This document shows, piece by piece, positions 14,001 to 28,385 of a stretch of 64,000 nucleotides of DNA. Numbering within the stretch: position 1 is the stretch's first letter; each line of letters opens with the position of its first letter. The translations under genes were made by a program, and so were the position numbers. This DNA is from Epiperipatus broadwayi. Taxonomy: Eukaryota > Onychophora > Udeonychophora > Euonychophora > Peripatidae. The notes beneath the pieces are model-generated. The model had not been told where the DNA came from. It did no database searches and saw nothing but the letters and a program-made list of their open reading frames with translations. Location of the stretch: the NCBI GenBank assembly GCA_028023455.1, contig JAQFVV010012510.1, positions 1,054,001 to 1,118,000 on the forward strand. The letters run 5' to 3'.

Positions 14001-16225
14001 CTATTCAAACTATCTTTAAATAGCCTATAATTAAAATTTTTCTAAGTCAGTAGCCTGATTTAATTAGAAAAAAAGGAAATCTTGCACCTGAAATCAGTAA
14101 AAGATTTATTTTACTTTGATTAGATAATATATATATAATTAATCCATTCTTGAATATTTACATGCTTTCCTTTTTTCTTTCAGCAAAGACATTCTATTAT
14201 TTAATAATATTCCATATACTACTTAACAAAAAAATTCTTATGTAAATACCAGTATTAATTAATAAATTGCTGCAATAATTAGATGTAGCACGTGACATAA
14301 TGACTTTTCTAAAAATACAAAATTAAAAAAAAAAAGCATCATCTTTTCTTCTTTTTTCTTTCTTTTTTTAACAAAAAAAAAAAAATTCAAATCTTAATTT
14401 TCATTGATCATTTTGTTTTACATTAACATAAAAAATATCTAATTTATATATTGCATATATACCTCTTTTGATTCACAGACACATTTATACCTAATTAAAC
14501 TCTTTTTCCATTTTTTTTATTAAGGTTTATTCATTTTACTTATTTTAACCTTTGTGAAAGGATTCAAATTTTAATCCCCATTAAATTTTAGTCTCCATCA
14601 CACTATATAATTATTCAACTTTGCCAACTATCTTTATCTTTTATTTGAATAGGTTTCCATTTAATCTTAATTTCACTTTCCTTAAGTTTTCAGCATAATT
14701 ATATTTTCTACATGCTTTATTCTTCTCTTTACATTTTTGGTAATTCTTAACATCATATTAGATTTAATGTTAGAGATGGTATTACTTAATATTTACCACT
14801 TTTCTTCTTCATAACATTAATCTTTGTAACCACATTAACAAAACCTTCCCAGTTTTTATGGCAAAATATTTATTCATTCATATCTTAATTATCCTACATT
14901 ATGTTATTAATATTAGTCTTCATTATATCCCTAGCCATTTCTGCTATAAAAAATATGATCATTATTACAGACTTTTTTTAATCAAAAACTTTAACTGGTC
15001 AAGCTTTATTTCTTCCTTTCTATTAATACATATTCTATTATATAAATCAAAACATTTCTAGATTACACATATTGCTCATTACATATATTTGATGAATTAT
15101 TAATATTTGAATTCATTTTATGACTAAATGATTTTTATCCATAAAATCATTAATTTTATATCACCTTTAGACAGTAATGACCTCTGTCTTTTCACATAGA
15201 AACTAGCTATATGCCAATATTAACTAATTAAAGAATGTTAGATAATTCAAACACTTTGTCTAATTTTGTGATTAGCTTATTTTCTAGGTGAAGGGGTGTA
15301 GTATTGTGTTGAAAGAATATTTTTGCAAAATAATGTTTTTTATCAGACAACCAGTGGGCAATGAAGTTATATAAAATAGCTTCTCTTTATATAAATCTAG
15401 AAATTTTTAGCACAGCAGACTATATCACTAGAAATGATCATTATAGAAATCTATTTGCAATACATCTAATGTCCATTTATTGTTCATTGTGAACATAGAG
15501 TACTAAAAAATGTACCAGGATAGATAAGTGATAATAAAAAAAACTAATTAAATGGTTTGTTACAAAGCACTGGAATGTGTCAGAGCTGAGCTATGATTGG
15601 TGGATTTTGTATTATAGAATTAACCACTTTACCAATGCATTAAATGACATCAATGAGAGGATTTTTACATTATTTTTTAAATTATATTAATAAAATATAT
15701 CTAGGCTAACTATCTGAACACATAAAAGTCAAATACAAATGTGAATTTTATGAATTATCTAATAGAAGGTATACATTTTGAAAAAGATTATTTGTTTTCT
15801 TATGTTGCAAGTTAATTCATAGATGGAATCATGGGATCACATATTCATAAACAAAAGTATTTATTTGATCAGACAGATGCATACACATCAAAGAGGTTTC
15901 AAAGTTGTTTTATTAATAATGACTTGTCTTTTGTAGATCTAGAAATTGTTTCATTATTTTCCATTCTGCCAATATTATTATTACATAAGTAGTCATTTGA
16001 GTGTCAATTAAAATTATTCTGGTTTGCAAAAAGTTCATTTCAAGAGTAAAAGATGACATAATTATGCCTTTAACACATCTGATTGAATTCTTAGAATCAA
16101 GATCTTGTGTATATTAATTTATTAATTTTGCTTCAAATATCAAAGATTATTTGGATACTTATTTATATATTGCTAACTGATCTTTTTTTAAGAACATACT
16201 AAAACTTTTTTTTAAAAAATTACTA
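11100..16225. other. A+T-rich intron-like DNA, no gene seen
   Basis: Lies between units 4 and 3 of the inferred gene. It holds poly-A and poly-T runs and pyrimidine-rich stretches (13.8-14.9 kb). No motif-bearing open frame. Confidence 0.55.
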
Positions 16226-16229
16226 AAAC

Positions 16230-16338
16230 AGGCAAAACTCACTATACGTATTGCCACACATAGCAAGCTAGAGTAATCAATGGATGCCAGAAGGCATTAG
16301 CTTGCTGTGTGTGGCAATACATATAGTGAGTTTTGCCT
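16230..16338. mobile_element. Hairpin element (foldback MITE)
   Basis: Arms of about 41 bp begin aggcaaaactcactata and end in its complement, with a short loop containing tcaatggatgccagaagg. That loop also occurs in the 452-bp units at 59-60 kb, so this is a minimal, symmetrical member of the same family. Confidence 0.65.
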
Positions 16339-18039
16339 GAAGTGGTGATCATGTGATGTTTATTGGTTTTTAAAAAATTATATTAAAAAAAATTATTAGT
16401 CAAACAATATTGACATCTTAATTTTTTTTGTGTGAACCAGTTTTATGTGTTTATGATTTGTTACTGTTACAATCAAGTCATGTAGGCCAAATCTGGTCCT
16501 TGAAAGCTATCAATCCACCCTGGACATTTTCAAAAATTTATATAAAATGGGCCTGTATAAAATTTTTACTTAAATATGCATGTAGTGCAAATTTTGAATT
16601 AAGAGTTTAGTAAAATATAATATTTATTTTCTCAATTACATCTGCCAAATCATCAAAAAATTATGATATAATTTCAAAATATCTTACATAAAAGACATTG
16701 CTATCATTATGATATGATCTCATTAAATTTAATTATACTTTTTTGTTAAGATAAAGTAGTTTTAAATCTATATTATGTTGTGTAAAATTTTATGGTTTGG
16801 AATGATGATAGTGCACCTTTCTATTGTCCAAAACATGTTTTCAAATTAGCATCAAAGTAAATTTTAAACAATGTTTAACACCCTTAGAATTTTTCTTTCA
16901 GTTGAGTTATTCCATAACCAATCTAACTAATCAACTAATATTTGGTAATAAGAGGATATCTATCCATTCTTAGCTAGAGAGTAGTACAAAAATGGAAAAC
17001 TATTAAAACCTTCACGAACCATCAATGTGGAAGCCTGGAAAATGCAGCAGCTCTTTATTTAACTGTTTTATTGTAAAAAGCTGCTATAACTATTATATAA
17101 TATAAACTACATCACAAATATTTGTATTTAATTTATGCTAATTTATTTCATAATCTCTCTTTCTTCAAACTGAAGGAAGGTTTGATATAGATGAACACAC
17201 ACACTGCTTTATTATGTATTCTTTTATACCAGATAAAATGTTGAAATGCACATGCTTCCATACTAATAGCTTATTTATTAAGAAATTATAAATATATTGA
17301 AATAAATATTTCCATGGATTGTTATTATAATAATAGAAATGAGATTATATCCATGCAAATAGATAACTTGTAGCTTTCGATGTTGCAAAGTAACTATCAA
17401 TTGCTACTAATAGACAATCCCTGAGGCTAAATAAGTTCTCTCATTTACCTGTAATATCTCTTTTGTTGGAGATTCTGATTGAACCTGGATGCTCATAATA
17501 TAAGTCTTATTCCAAATATAAATCCTTCTTAAGATTGACTACCAGACAGATGGATTTTGTTTGTTCATTGAAACACAAAGATGTATTGAATTATACAAGT
17601 AAGTAATGATACAAGTAAGTAATGTATGTGTAAATAAATATAAATGTAGGTTTTTGTATTTGGAGTAAATACAGATTTATATACTTGAATAAATGTAGAT
17701 TTTTGTTCATGAAAAAATAAGAAATCCTCTGAAAATAAGCCCTAGGATGTCTTTTGGAGCTAAAATTAATATCAGACTCGATTCAATATGTTTTGGGAAA
17801 AGCACTGGTGAATATATTAAATAAAATCAGTGAATCAACTCTGAGAAAGACCATTCTGTAAAATTTTGTATCTATTATGATTACCATTTAGGTCACATGA
17901 CTTTTTTTTATTAGAAAGCACTTTTTCAATAAATTAATGCATTTAAAAATTTTAGTAACTTTTAAAAGAAAATCATTTTTTCAAACAGAATTATAAGGTA
18001 AAAAAATACCCATTACTTTGAAACCCTATAAGAGTTGTT

Positions 18040-18480
18040 AAAAATAACCTTACCTAAAATTATGCTGCTCCATAGATAGATGGCTCTCATTTCTGGCAAA
18101 ATTATTATTGATGTGATTCTTTCAAAATGCTTGGGTGACTTTTTTTTGATTATTGCAAGATTTATTTGGTCTTCAAGTTTTACTTTCAGTCAAATTTTTG
18201 TAATAGCTTCCCTATGAATAATGTTACTGAATAATTTTGTCAATCATGTTTTAATAATAGATCCTAAATATTTTAAACATTCTGGAATTAAGATATTTTC
18301 TCCCGAGGCTTTTTCAGATTTAAAATAATCAAAAAACAAGTTAAAATTTTTAATATCTACAGGTTTTAACAGATCAATATTAGTAGAACATTGTGAAGGA
18401 GAAGCTTGCAATTTTGTTATAATAATGCCTTTTCTCATTCTGTCAATCTTAGATTTAGAAGCCAGTCATATAATATTGGC
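18040..18480 (-). mobile_element. Decayed LINE reverse-transcriptase fragment
   Basis: Minus-strand open segments across 18244-18438 include KASGENILIPECLKYLG, a typical early RT block of non-LTR retrotransposons (the 'GKA.G.D.IP.E.LK' region). Degenerate matches to the next RT block follow after frameshifts, down to about 18050 (an IYLWSSI-like stretch). Stops and frameshifts are frequent. It is a dead fragment with no clear ends. Confidence 0.5.
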
Positions 18481-18484
18481 AACT

Positions 18485-21400
18485 TCATTAGCAGTTGATC
18501 TAGCTCAGATAAATAACTATGTTTATCCAAAATGTATCTAAGTTAATAATACCTATATTTTTAATAATATCAACTACCAAATCAGCTTAACTAATGAATA
18601 ATAATATAGTTCTGTTTTATAAAATTAAATAAATGAATATCTAATCAAATCATGAGACTATGAAGTGAGTTTACAAGTGGTAGAGCGAATACATTAAGTT
18701 AATCTCTCACTGGATATCACCTTAATGGCATAAGAATACTATCCCTACTCCTATTACTTAAATACTACATTTATAGTACTCTTACATCTTTAATCAAAAT
18801 TAATTAAGTACATAACTCTTAACAAATTAATCTGAATATCTTTATTACAATCAATTTCACTCAAATTATCTCAGGTTCTCTTAAAATAATTCTAAATTAA
18901 TTATAACTTTTGTAATCAAGTATGATAAGGGATTTAATATCATTCCTAACTACACTTTAATAATACTAATAATAACAAAATAGTAATACTAATTTTTAAT
19001 CTATAATTTACTCTCCTATCTTTCTACTTATAATGTTGTTCTTGTATATCACATAATAAGAATGTAATATAACCCTCTCTAATTCATATGGCATCTAAAA
19101 TAAACATGTATGATATGATATTACAAGCTGAGAATATGTGGCAATTATTATTAAAATAATTCAATGCAAGTAAAACTTCTTAAATAAAACATATCAATAA
19201 AAATATTATAACTCTTAAGTAACAATTTTATTTATGATGTGCCAATATTATACCTTCATTATAATTATCTGTGATTATGTAATTGTGATGTGAAGAAATT
19301 AGTCAACACCAAGACTTATAAAACAAGTTTAACAATTTTATTAACAAACTTAAGAATAAAATTATTTACATTATTTACAATCTGAAAGAATTATATTTAT
19401 TCACATTTAAATACTTTTCTATTACAAATTAAATGATCTAAAATATAGGATACAGCACATTTTCTTAAATGGGTTATTATTTTCAAAATATTATTATATA
19501 TTTTTTTTTATAGTTCTTAAATTTTATTAATTTAATAGGTTTTAAAACATATAAGATAATACTTTTACTATGGACTTATTCTTGTTATTTAGTTTTTTAA
19601 AAAATAATAATTTATTATTCTGTATAATCATTCTTCAATAAATAATTATGTGAATGACCTTGATTAATAGCATACCATCAAACTAAGCTGCTTACTAATT
19701 ATTACTTTAAACTTCAAATATAGTATATGTATTAGTGTATTGTCATAAAATTATTTTTATAAAGCTTATGACTACTTATATTCATTAAACGACTTAGTCT
19801 ATTACCTTTACTTGTAAATAAAAATATGCATTATAGGTATGTCTTTTAAAAAAAATTCTTAATAAGTAAATAATATCGTTATACATCCCTTTTAATTATC
19901 AATTATTTATTTTATAACAATAAATACTTATCATTTTTAAATATAAAAGTTTTGTGATTCTTTCACTGATGAAATAATGTTCTTATAATTCTTTTACACT
20001 TACTTTTTACTCTAAGAAACATAACTTATCTTATACACTTTAAGAACAATTTTGTATTTCCCAACTTATTTATTATTTCCGATTTTAAAACGACCATCCT
20101 TTATGATGTAATCCAATAAATTTCAATAATAAATAGACAAGTAGGCATATGGGATGAACTATAACTTCAACTTAATAACACCTTTATCAACGAACCATCA
20201 TGGTCACAGTGTACAGGAAATGAAGTATGACTTATTTGTCTAATAACCTCTACTACCAAATATAATGCCCAGGCTATTTATTCAGCACTATGGCACATTA
20301 ATCTTTAACACATAGAAAATAAACACTGCCATGAATATATACAAGATAAAGTATACACTTGTTCCCATATAAATAAACCCTACATACAATATTATCTTGA
20401 TCTTATGTAACCTAATACTAAGATATTATCACTAAATATCTATCTCCTTACATCGCTATGTTCATCTCCACATTCCTATAACAATAAATAAATTCATTTT
20501 TAGAATAACAGTCTAACTAACTAATAAGACAAGATTATTTCATTCTTTGATAGTTCTCAAACTTAAGCATAAACATTCAGAATCAATGTCATATTTTAAA
20601 CACTTTAAATTACTCAACTAAAACACCCAGTTCAGTTATAATAGAATCATATACTAATATTTCCTTTATGTTTAAATATCTTTACGATATCAATAAACTT
20701 ATGCCTATTCTTAAATAACTAAACAAATGATAAATAATGTGTAGGTATCGTGTTTTATATACACATCCATAAATCCACACAAAACAATAAAATACATTAT
20801 AAAACTATTAATAATTTACATTATTTGCAATAAGTAATTTTTGTTGGCAATTACTTATTCGATGTATTCTGGATCATGATCTAAATAAAACATTTTATTA
20901 TCGTTTATTCCACATTATCACACTTTAAAATATATTAAGTTTTTTTAAAAAAAAAAATATTAAAGATTTTTTTTTCCTTTACAATAAAAATTTAATTACT
21001 AGGTTAGTAAATAATTTAATGTTCTATGTTCCTACTCTATCCCTATACTGTGAATAAACATTAATATAATTTTTTTTTAGTAAAAAATAATTTTAAATTA
21101 TATCTATGACAGCTCCATTAAAATTTCTTGCAATGAAATGTTCTTTTCTTGATAATAACTTCATTACAGGAAGTGTCTTTTCTCCTGGTAAAATGTTAAT
21201 AATCACACTTTTGATGTCAATAATCATGCATGCTCCAGTTCTCCACGTAGCAATATAAAATCCAAAATGACTGTTAAAGTTAGATACGGTAAATTTACTT
21301 TTATTCCATAGCATAAGAACTGATATAATTAATATTTTTTATCTCCAAAAACTTTAAGATACTCAAGCATTCATTGCTAGGTAAATATCTAATTTAAATA

Positions 21401-23260
21401 CTTTTAATATTCTTCATCAAGACAATTTTGCAAATTCTTGTAACTTTTCCATATTTACTGAGGTTCAATGTCTTCTGATACACATGATAAAACTTTTCCC
21501 AGCATTTACCAATATCTTAAATTATTTCCACAAATAAATTCAGAAACTTTTTGTATGTCCAGCATACTTTAATTACTAACTTGGAATATTTTTTAAATAT
21601 GATATAAGTCATATTTGCAAATGCTCTTAATTTTTTAAATTTTTTTAAAAAAAATTCCCGTTTTAAAATATTTTCAATATTTCTTCAGAAATGAAATATA
21701 TCAGCATTCCAAAATAATTGCTTGGTCAAAATTAAAAGTTTTTCTTTTAAAAGCATTTTTCCATCGTATTTTAAATAAGTTTTCTTCATAAAAATATATT
21801 ATATCATTTCACTTTATATTTTTGATGAAATTTTTTTATATATTTTCTCCATGATATTCTTTTTACAAAATTCAGTCATAAATTAATATGACTTATCAGA
21901 ACAGGCAAAATTACATGCTTTATACGATAATAACACTTGAATATTTCCATCAATCTTTTTATATTTAGTGACAACTTCTCCATTTTTAAGTTAATGACAA
22001 GTTGAACAAAAACAGTTCAGCAAGTAAGGAATTATTTAATTTTTTTAGCAACACATTTCTATATCCCACGATCTAATAATAATGAGTTATTATCCTTTTT
22101 TCCCCGAATTAAAAATGATAAAACTGACTATTATAATATACTTAATTAACTAAAGTTGCCATGATAGTTACAATGATAGTAAAAATTATAAAACTAGTCT
22201 GCAAATTTGGTGCAGCTCTTAAATACTCCAGCCTATTCCACCTGTGATTGGTCCATTAAACAATACTTACTTCAAACTATCCTGGATAATGAACACCAGC
22301 TAAAAGTAAAAACTAATAATAATTTATTAAATATTTATTTTTATTATATTATTCAATTCTTGATTAATTTTGACATTTTATTTACACTTAATAAATACTT
22401 TAAAGTAACTTTTAAAAATCACATTTTAATATTTATTACCATTTCTACCTTTATTTTAAACCCAGCGTATTTATTTTCAACAAAAAACATAAATCTAATT
22501 TCATCTATTATATCTATTTTTAAAACCTAATCTAATATTTATTAACAGATAATATTATTTTATTTTCAAGAACAGGTGTGAATATTACATGTCATATGAT
22601 TTACAAAACTAAATGAGATGCTAATAATTTAAAAAAAACTAAAATAAACAATTCAATTTATAAAATATTACATAAATCAATATTATAGCACAATTTTAAA
22701 ATAATTATTTTAATATTATAAACCAAAAATACACTTTTCTCCCACACTATTATTTTTAATCAAATGATTTTTAAAATATAGCCATTAAATACAATTATTA
22801 TTATTAAATAATCTATTCATTTAACTTTAAAGCATTACTTTTAAAATTTACCTTAATTATTATTTATAAGACTTATTAAATCAGTACTTATTGTGCCAGT
22901 TTTTCCAACCATACAATCTTATAATGATTTTTAGTTAACTGTTTTCTTACAAATACCAACATAATATTATACATCAATTATTTTACTTGCCTTAACTAAA
23001 TTATTCAAAGATTATTAACACATAACATATATCATCTCTTAATTAACTTTAAAATTTTCCTGTAAATTAATAGAAATAATCCATTCTGACCTAAACAAAA
23101 GGGTACAATATATATTGCTAAAAGGAGGTGCCTTGACAACAGTTTGAAATTGTTGATTGTTATTGATATTAGGATTGTCCAAGTGTTGACTGATTTTTAT
23201 AATATATATATTATGAGAAAGAAACAGAAAAAAGAGAGATGTAAATATACATTATGTGTG
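18485..23260. other. A+T-rich intron-like DNA, no gene seen
   Basis: No coding signal. A CCAAT-like plus TATTTAAG pair on the minus strand near 22.22-22.25 kb is the only promoter-like spot. Confidence 0.5.
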
Positions 23261-23269
23261 TATATATAT

Positions 23270-23900
23270 ATATATCATTTTCAATCATTATTGATTTACT
23301 GCAGGATAAAGGTCTCTCCAAGTTTACTCCATCTCTGATCTCTAGCCTCTCTTCTCCATATCACCCCCTAGCACACTTCCTTATTTTATTCATCTATCTC
23401 ACATGTGGTATCTTTCTAGATCTTCTACAATTTCTTGGAATCCAGTTTAAGATTTCAATTGAAGAATTATTATCATATCTTCTAGCAATATGTCCAGCTC
23501 AATTCAACTTCAGTCTCTTAATTATTTCAATGATGTTAGTAACACCTATTTGTTCTCTCATCCATGTATTTTATTTATGATTTCTTCTTGTTACTCTTAA
23601 CATGCATCTTTCTATATTTCATTGAATGGTTTGAAGTCTCTATGTTGCTCTTCTGTTAAGTGTCCAAGTCTCAGATCCATAAGTAAGTTCTAGTAAAACA
23701 CATTCATTAAACACCTTTCTTTTTGACCCAAAGGCATATTTCCTTGTTATTTCTTCTAAAAGCTCTCCAACCAAATTTAATTCGATTAATTTCATTCATT
23801 ATGTTTCCATCTGTAATAATAATCTGACCAAGGTATTTGTAACTGTTAACTCTTTCTAATTCATCAGTATCAATTTTATACAGACAGATAAAAAATATAT
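23270..23900 (-). mobile_element. 3' part of an RTE-like LINE ORF
   Basis: Read on the minus strand from about 23870, the sequence gives YKYLGQIIITDGN, then after one frameshift VFNECVLLELTYGSETW. Further on are relics of an 'IKRLKLSWAGHIAR' block and an 'RREARDQ' block near 23350. These are the post-RT C-terminal blocks of a widespread invertebrate LINE group. A TA microsatellite (23262-23276) marks the 3' end on this strand. Stops and frameshifts show it is inactive. Confidence 0.7.
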
Positions 23901-24007
23901 AGATACATAGTAAAATATAGATAAATGGATTCAGTAAATAGTTAGATAAATAAATAAATAAAACAAAATTAGATTTGCCAGATTTAATAAATTTTAAAAA
24001 TACTTAC

Positions 24008-24061
24008 ATTTTGCAGATAGTTTAATTTGTCATCAAATTCTTTAATCAGTTTCGACCGCAT
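24008..24061 (-). CDS. 54-bp coding exon, unit 3 of a periodic-exon gene
   Basis: Third exon, separated from the one at 40949 by a 16.9 kb intron. The acceptor is gattttag and the donor is gtaagta. The 18 codons read MRSKLIKEFDDKLNYLQN. Both alternative frames contain stops. The peptide is charged and helix-like, with L5, F9, L13, L16 and Q17 matching the other units. It begins with ATG, but a good acceptor directly precedes it, so I read it as internal and not as a translation start. Confidence 0.65.
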
Positions 24062-25579
24062 CTAAAATCAAAAAAGAAAAAGATTATATATATATTTATC
24101 GAAGCAGGGAAATATTATTTTTAAAAATTATATGTGCGATGTGCTTGCAGTCGGTATCGTTATAAGATTCTTTAGTTATCTGATATTGTGTGAAGAGAAA
24201 TATATCCGATTAGGTCACACAAGCTATTTGCATGTATAACACTGTGAAAACTAGAGATAAAATACCTCAGACGAATACATTGTTTGCCGTAGTGTACATG
24301 TTGTATCATTCAGATTATAGAAGTATATGTGAACCAGTTTAGTCTCGATTTTAATTATATAATTAATAGTACTAATTGCTTGTCATTTATTTTGTTTGAA
24401 TATCTCATCTCCTAGTTCTTAATTCATGGGGGCAAGAGAACTTAGATATTAATGGTTATTTCATAATAGAAGCGTGGATTAATTGATAAGGTAAATAAAG
24501 TTACACTTACTGTTTGTAAGTAAACGTACTATAAAGTATTTTAAATATTAATTTATTCGTCTATAATTTTAGATTAACTCGTTCCTTTTATTTTAAATAA
24601 TTTAAACACATGTTATTTGGTTAGAATATTTAACACTATAGATATAATTTATTTATTTAAATCACTAAGTTTAGCTTTATGCTCTTTATTTATTTATGGG
24701 TTTAATGTAGTTTATTTAAGAGACCCCCCGCCCCGTTTTCTCTTTAACATGCTAGAAATTTAGATTTGCTTTTTCAAGATTTTAAATTGTGTTTTAAAAA
24801 TGTCACTATTGAAGCATTTCAAATTTTAAATATCGGTATTTATCTCCAATACCACTTGAAAAGACTTCATCTGCCAAAAAAATCAACCAATTGAAAACAA
24901 TTCATTTCATATTAGAACAAAGGAAAATGTTGACAAACTTAAAATTCTTTTGATAATGCTAGAAAGAAATTTGTAGATAAATCATAAAAAATAAAATAGG
25001 ATGTATTTGAAAAACTTAATAAACACATAGTGCGATATTAGAACAGAAGTACGTTTCTTTTTCCCAAGGTTTTTCTAATTTAAATATAATAAGAACTAGC
25101 AGATATCAGTGAACTGAGAGTTGATATTGACTTGAACTAATAGAAACTACAGTTTTTATAATAAATTTAAGATATTATTTATACCAAAATTATTTTAAAA
25201 ATTTGACATAAAAGCAAAACCTAATAAATCTAACAATGATCTTAAAAATTATAACTCGAATCATTTTCATGTGGATCTACAAAATGATGTTAATAAAAAT
25301 TATGTCAAAATTGAGAACCATTTGTCTTTAGAAAGGGCAGGAAAAGATATTGCAAACAACTACTTTTAGCTACTTACACTGAAAAGAGAAATAAACTAAA
25401 GACTGGTGGCATTCTTATTGATCCAACTTCAGATTAAGACGCTGTTTGAAAAATGGTATTTTTTCTAAAATTCTTAGACATGAAAGAAGCATAACTTACT
25501 TCACCAAATGCTTTGCGATCAAGAAACATTTAAATGCCTCTTAAATAATAAATAGAATAAATTATAATCGATTAAAAGC

Positions 25580-26560
25580 AAAAGCAAGAACTTCTTGAAA
25601 CCTGGATTAACAGTATGTTGATGAGTGCGCTATTTTCGTCAGTTCATGTTCTTAATGTTTTAAATGTAACATATAATGATCTTGGTTTATTAATTGATGT
25701 TCAAAAAAAGTCAATTTATCAATCAATGACTGAAGAAAAGTCCTCTGCAACTTTTAGCTTAGATGGTTATCACTTTGAGGATGTAAAACAGTTTAAATAC
25801 CTTGGTAGTTTTATAAGTAGAAAAGTGGACTAAGATGTTGAAATACAACACAGACTCCACCTCCACTGCAGTTAAAAAGATTTCATCACAGGAAAATACC
25901 TATGAAAACTAAGTTAGTTATATGTAGAACTATTATTTTATTTTGTTTATCATATGAAAGGACATTTGGCCACCCTTTAAATATGCCCTGTAAAATTTTA
26001 AAAATACAATTAGATTGTACAACTAATCAATAAGTTCTTCAACTTACTGGATATAATACTATTGAATCTACTATTGTAAAAATCACACCTTTATTAGATA
26101 GGACTTGTAAAATGACTGAACTGGACAACTTCCTAAAAGAATGTTTTATGGCTAACATGATCATGGTTTTGTAGGAAATATAGGCCCCCATCTATGTTTT
26201 AATGATTCTCTCAAAAACATTCTAAAAAATGCCAAGTCAATTGTTTCCATTGGAAAGATATGGCCATGAAAAGAATACATTGAAAAACTATAATGAGACA
26301 TGGTGTTGAAATATCTCAGAAAGAAAAGTCAAGATATCATAAAATGTCATGTAAACCGAAAAATGGATCATGTTTTACATGTGGATAAATTGATGTTTCA
26401 TAGATTGGTTTGTATAGTCATCACAAAACTCATTTTTAGAGTAGTTTGTACCTCTTTCTTTTTTATTGGAGTTGAAATGGCTGTACTTATTTATAAGTGG
26501 CTGTTAATTTATCTAAAACAATCCTTTGCCAATTTAATAAAAAATGGAAGTAATGTTTGA
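25580..26560 (+). mobile_element. 3' part of a CR1/L2-like LINE ORF
   Basis: Plus-strand peptides include KKSIYQSMTEEKS, then FKYLGSFISRKVD (25795-25833), the post-RT 'YLGS.IS...D' block. Broken frames continue the C-terminal region towards 26430. The same family is represented by the relic at 43.6-48.6 kb. Near the end (26377-26436) lies a C2H2-finger-like remnant containing IGLYSHHKTH, which some animal LINEs carry at the C terminus. Many stops; inactive. Confidence 0.65.
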
Positions 26561-26564
26561 TTAA

Positions 26565-28370
26565 TTATCAGGTTTAACATCTTTTAACTCTTTGATTGTA
26601 CTCTTCATTTCTTGATGAACACAACTTTAACTCACTCTAAAACCGATAGTTTTTATGTTATTGTAGCAAATTTACACTCATTTTAAAGCTTAAAAAGTAC
26701 CATAAGATGCTGCTCTATATAGAATTCTTTTATAAGTAAAAATTAATATTTAAATTTGAAGCTATAACAATGTGAAAAGGCAGACTTTCCTAGATGCTGA
26801 TCGATTGGTTCTCATACAAACAAAAGAGAGTACCTGTCAATAATTTTCACCACTCCAACTTCTTTGTTTTGATTTTGAAAATGAAAATAAATGTTTTAGA
26901 GTATTTTTTTACATATTATAAATTACTTTGATAAAATATGCTGAAAACAAAATTATTTTAGTAAAAAAGTTAAGATTTTATTAAAAATTATTTACTTTAA
27001 TATGAACGTAAATTGAAAAAGAAAATTAATGATGTACAAAACATTTTATAATAGATTACAAACATTCTTTTTAGATTCTCCACTATAAAATATTTTTATA
27101 ATTATAAATAGAAATTTATTCTTGAAAAAACTTTTATTCACTTTCATATTCTGACAAATTATTAATTTGCTTTTTACAAATGAAATTAAGCTGAATATAA
27201 TATTAAAAGATGAATATATATTTTTACTGCTGATTCTGTAATTGACCAATCAAACATTTAGAGTTTTAACTCACTCGACCAAGCAGAATTTTTGAAGCAG
27301 AAAAGGTTAATGTTTTGAACTGGCCACTCATTTTTAAAAAAATAAAACAAATTTTAAACTCTCTTGTCAAAGAATGTATTGTAAATAATACAGTTAGATA
27401 ATAAATTAAAAAAAATCAGGCAATTAAAGTGTTATGTAATTAATCAATCAAAAACAAAAACTGAATCATCTGTACAAGATAGAAAAATGTAAAACTTATA
27501 TAAAATATTTTTTTTTGTATTGCATTCATTGTGGACTCTCATTTTATTAAAATAACATCAAATCCTATTATGCTTAGGGAGTAAAAGGAGGGAAAACCTA
27601 CTATCTACTAATTTAATCTGGTCATCTGAAAAATTTGACACTATTTTGAGTACATCTGGTTAAAATTAAGAAACAACACTTATTTCAAATTGCAAAGCTG
27701 AGATAGTTAAAATACATTAAGGGAGCCACAAACTATTTAATACTTGCCAATGGAAGGAAACAAATTATGATTATTTTGCTTTATAAGTTCTATGTTTAAA
27801 AAGAACTATTTAGATTTTATCTTAACTATTTGAAGTTTATATTTAATACTAATATGCTATTCATCTTATCTTATGAATTATTTAAAACAGAAAGCAAAAG
27901 TTTAAGAAAAAAAAAGATTCAATTAAAAGTAGTTGCAGCTGAAGTACAAAACAAACAAAAAAATAAAAGATTCAATCTATATATATTGTAATGGGCACAT
28001 ACATACGTTACATTGTTTTTTTATTAGTAAACATGAAAAGAATAAAAGTTCGCAAATAAAACTTCCTTTTTAAGAATTAAAAATTGAAAATTAAAATTCT
28101 ATACTAAACTCATATATATAAAATCGCACAGATGAAAAAAATTATTAAAATAAAACTTTATTAAAAATAGAAAAGGTATTTTAAAAACAAAAACTTAAAA
28201 AGATTTGGAGATAAAAATATATCTTTAAGTTTGAAAACAAATTAATTGGTGTTATTGAAAAATAAAAATGATTGTTTTAATTAGTTAAATGTAAACTAGC
28301 CTTGGGCATTTAAATGTATAAGCAATGGTCAGATAGGAGAGAAAAACAATGAAATCAGACCTCAGCGAAA
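26565..28370. other. A+T-rich DNA, no gene seen
   Basis: Short open frames only; none with motifs or splice context. Ends at the promoter-like block at 28.38 kb. Confidence 0.55.
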
Positions 28371-28385
28371 GGACCATCACATCGA

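Noticed and set aside
17449-17505. 57-bp open block with CAG|gtaaatg donor on the minus strand
   Set aside because: Poor acceptor without a pyrimidine tract and no resemblance to the 18-mer units.
22207-23580. Open frames of 107 and 108 codons on the plus strand
   Set aside because: The first is A+T-rich low-complexity translation; the second is the antisense of the minus-strand LINE relic at 23.3-23.9 kb.
24511-24560. 50-bp open block with gtaagtgt donor on the minus strand
   Set aside because: The length is not a multiple of three and the peptide does not match the units; likely chance.
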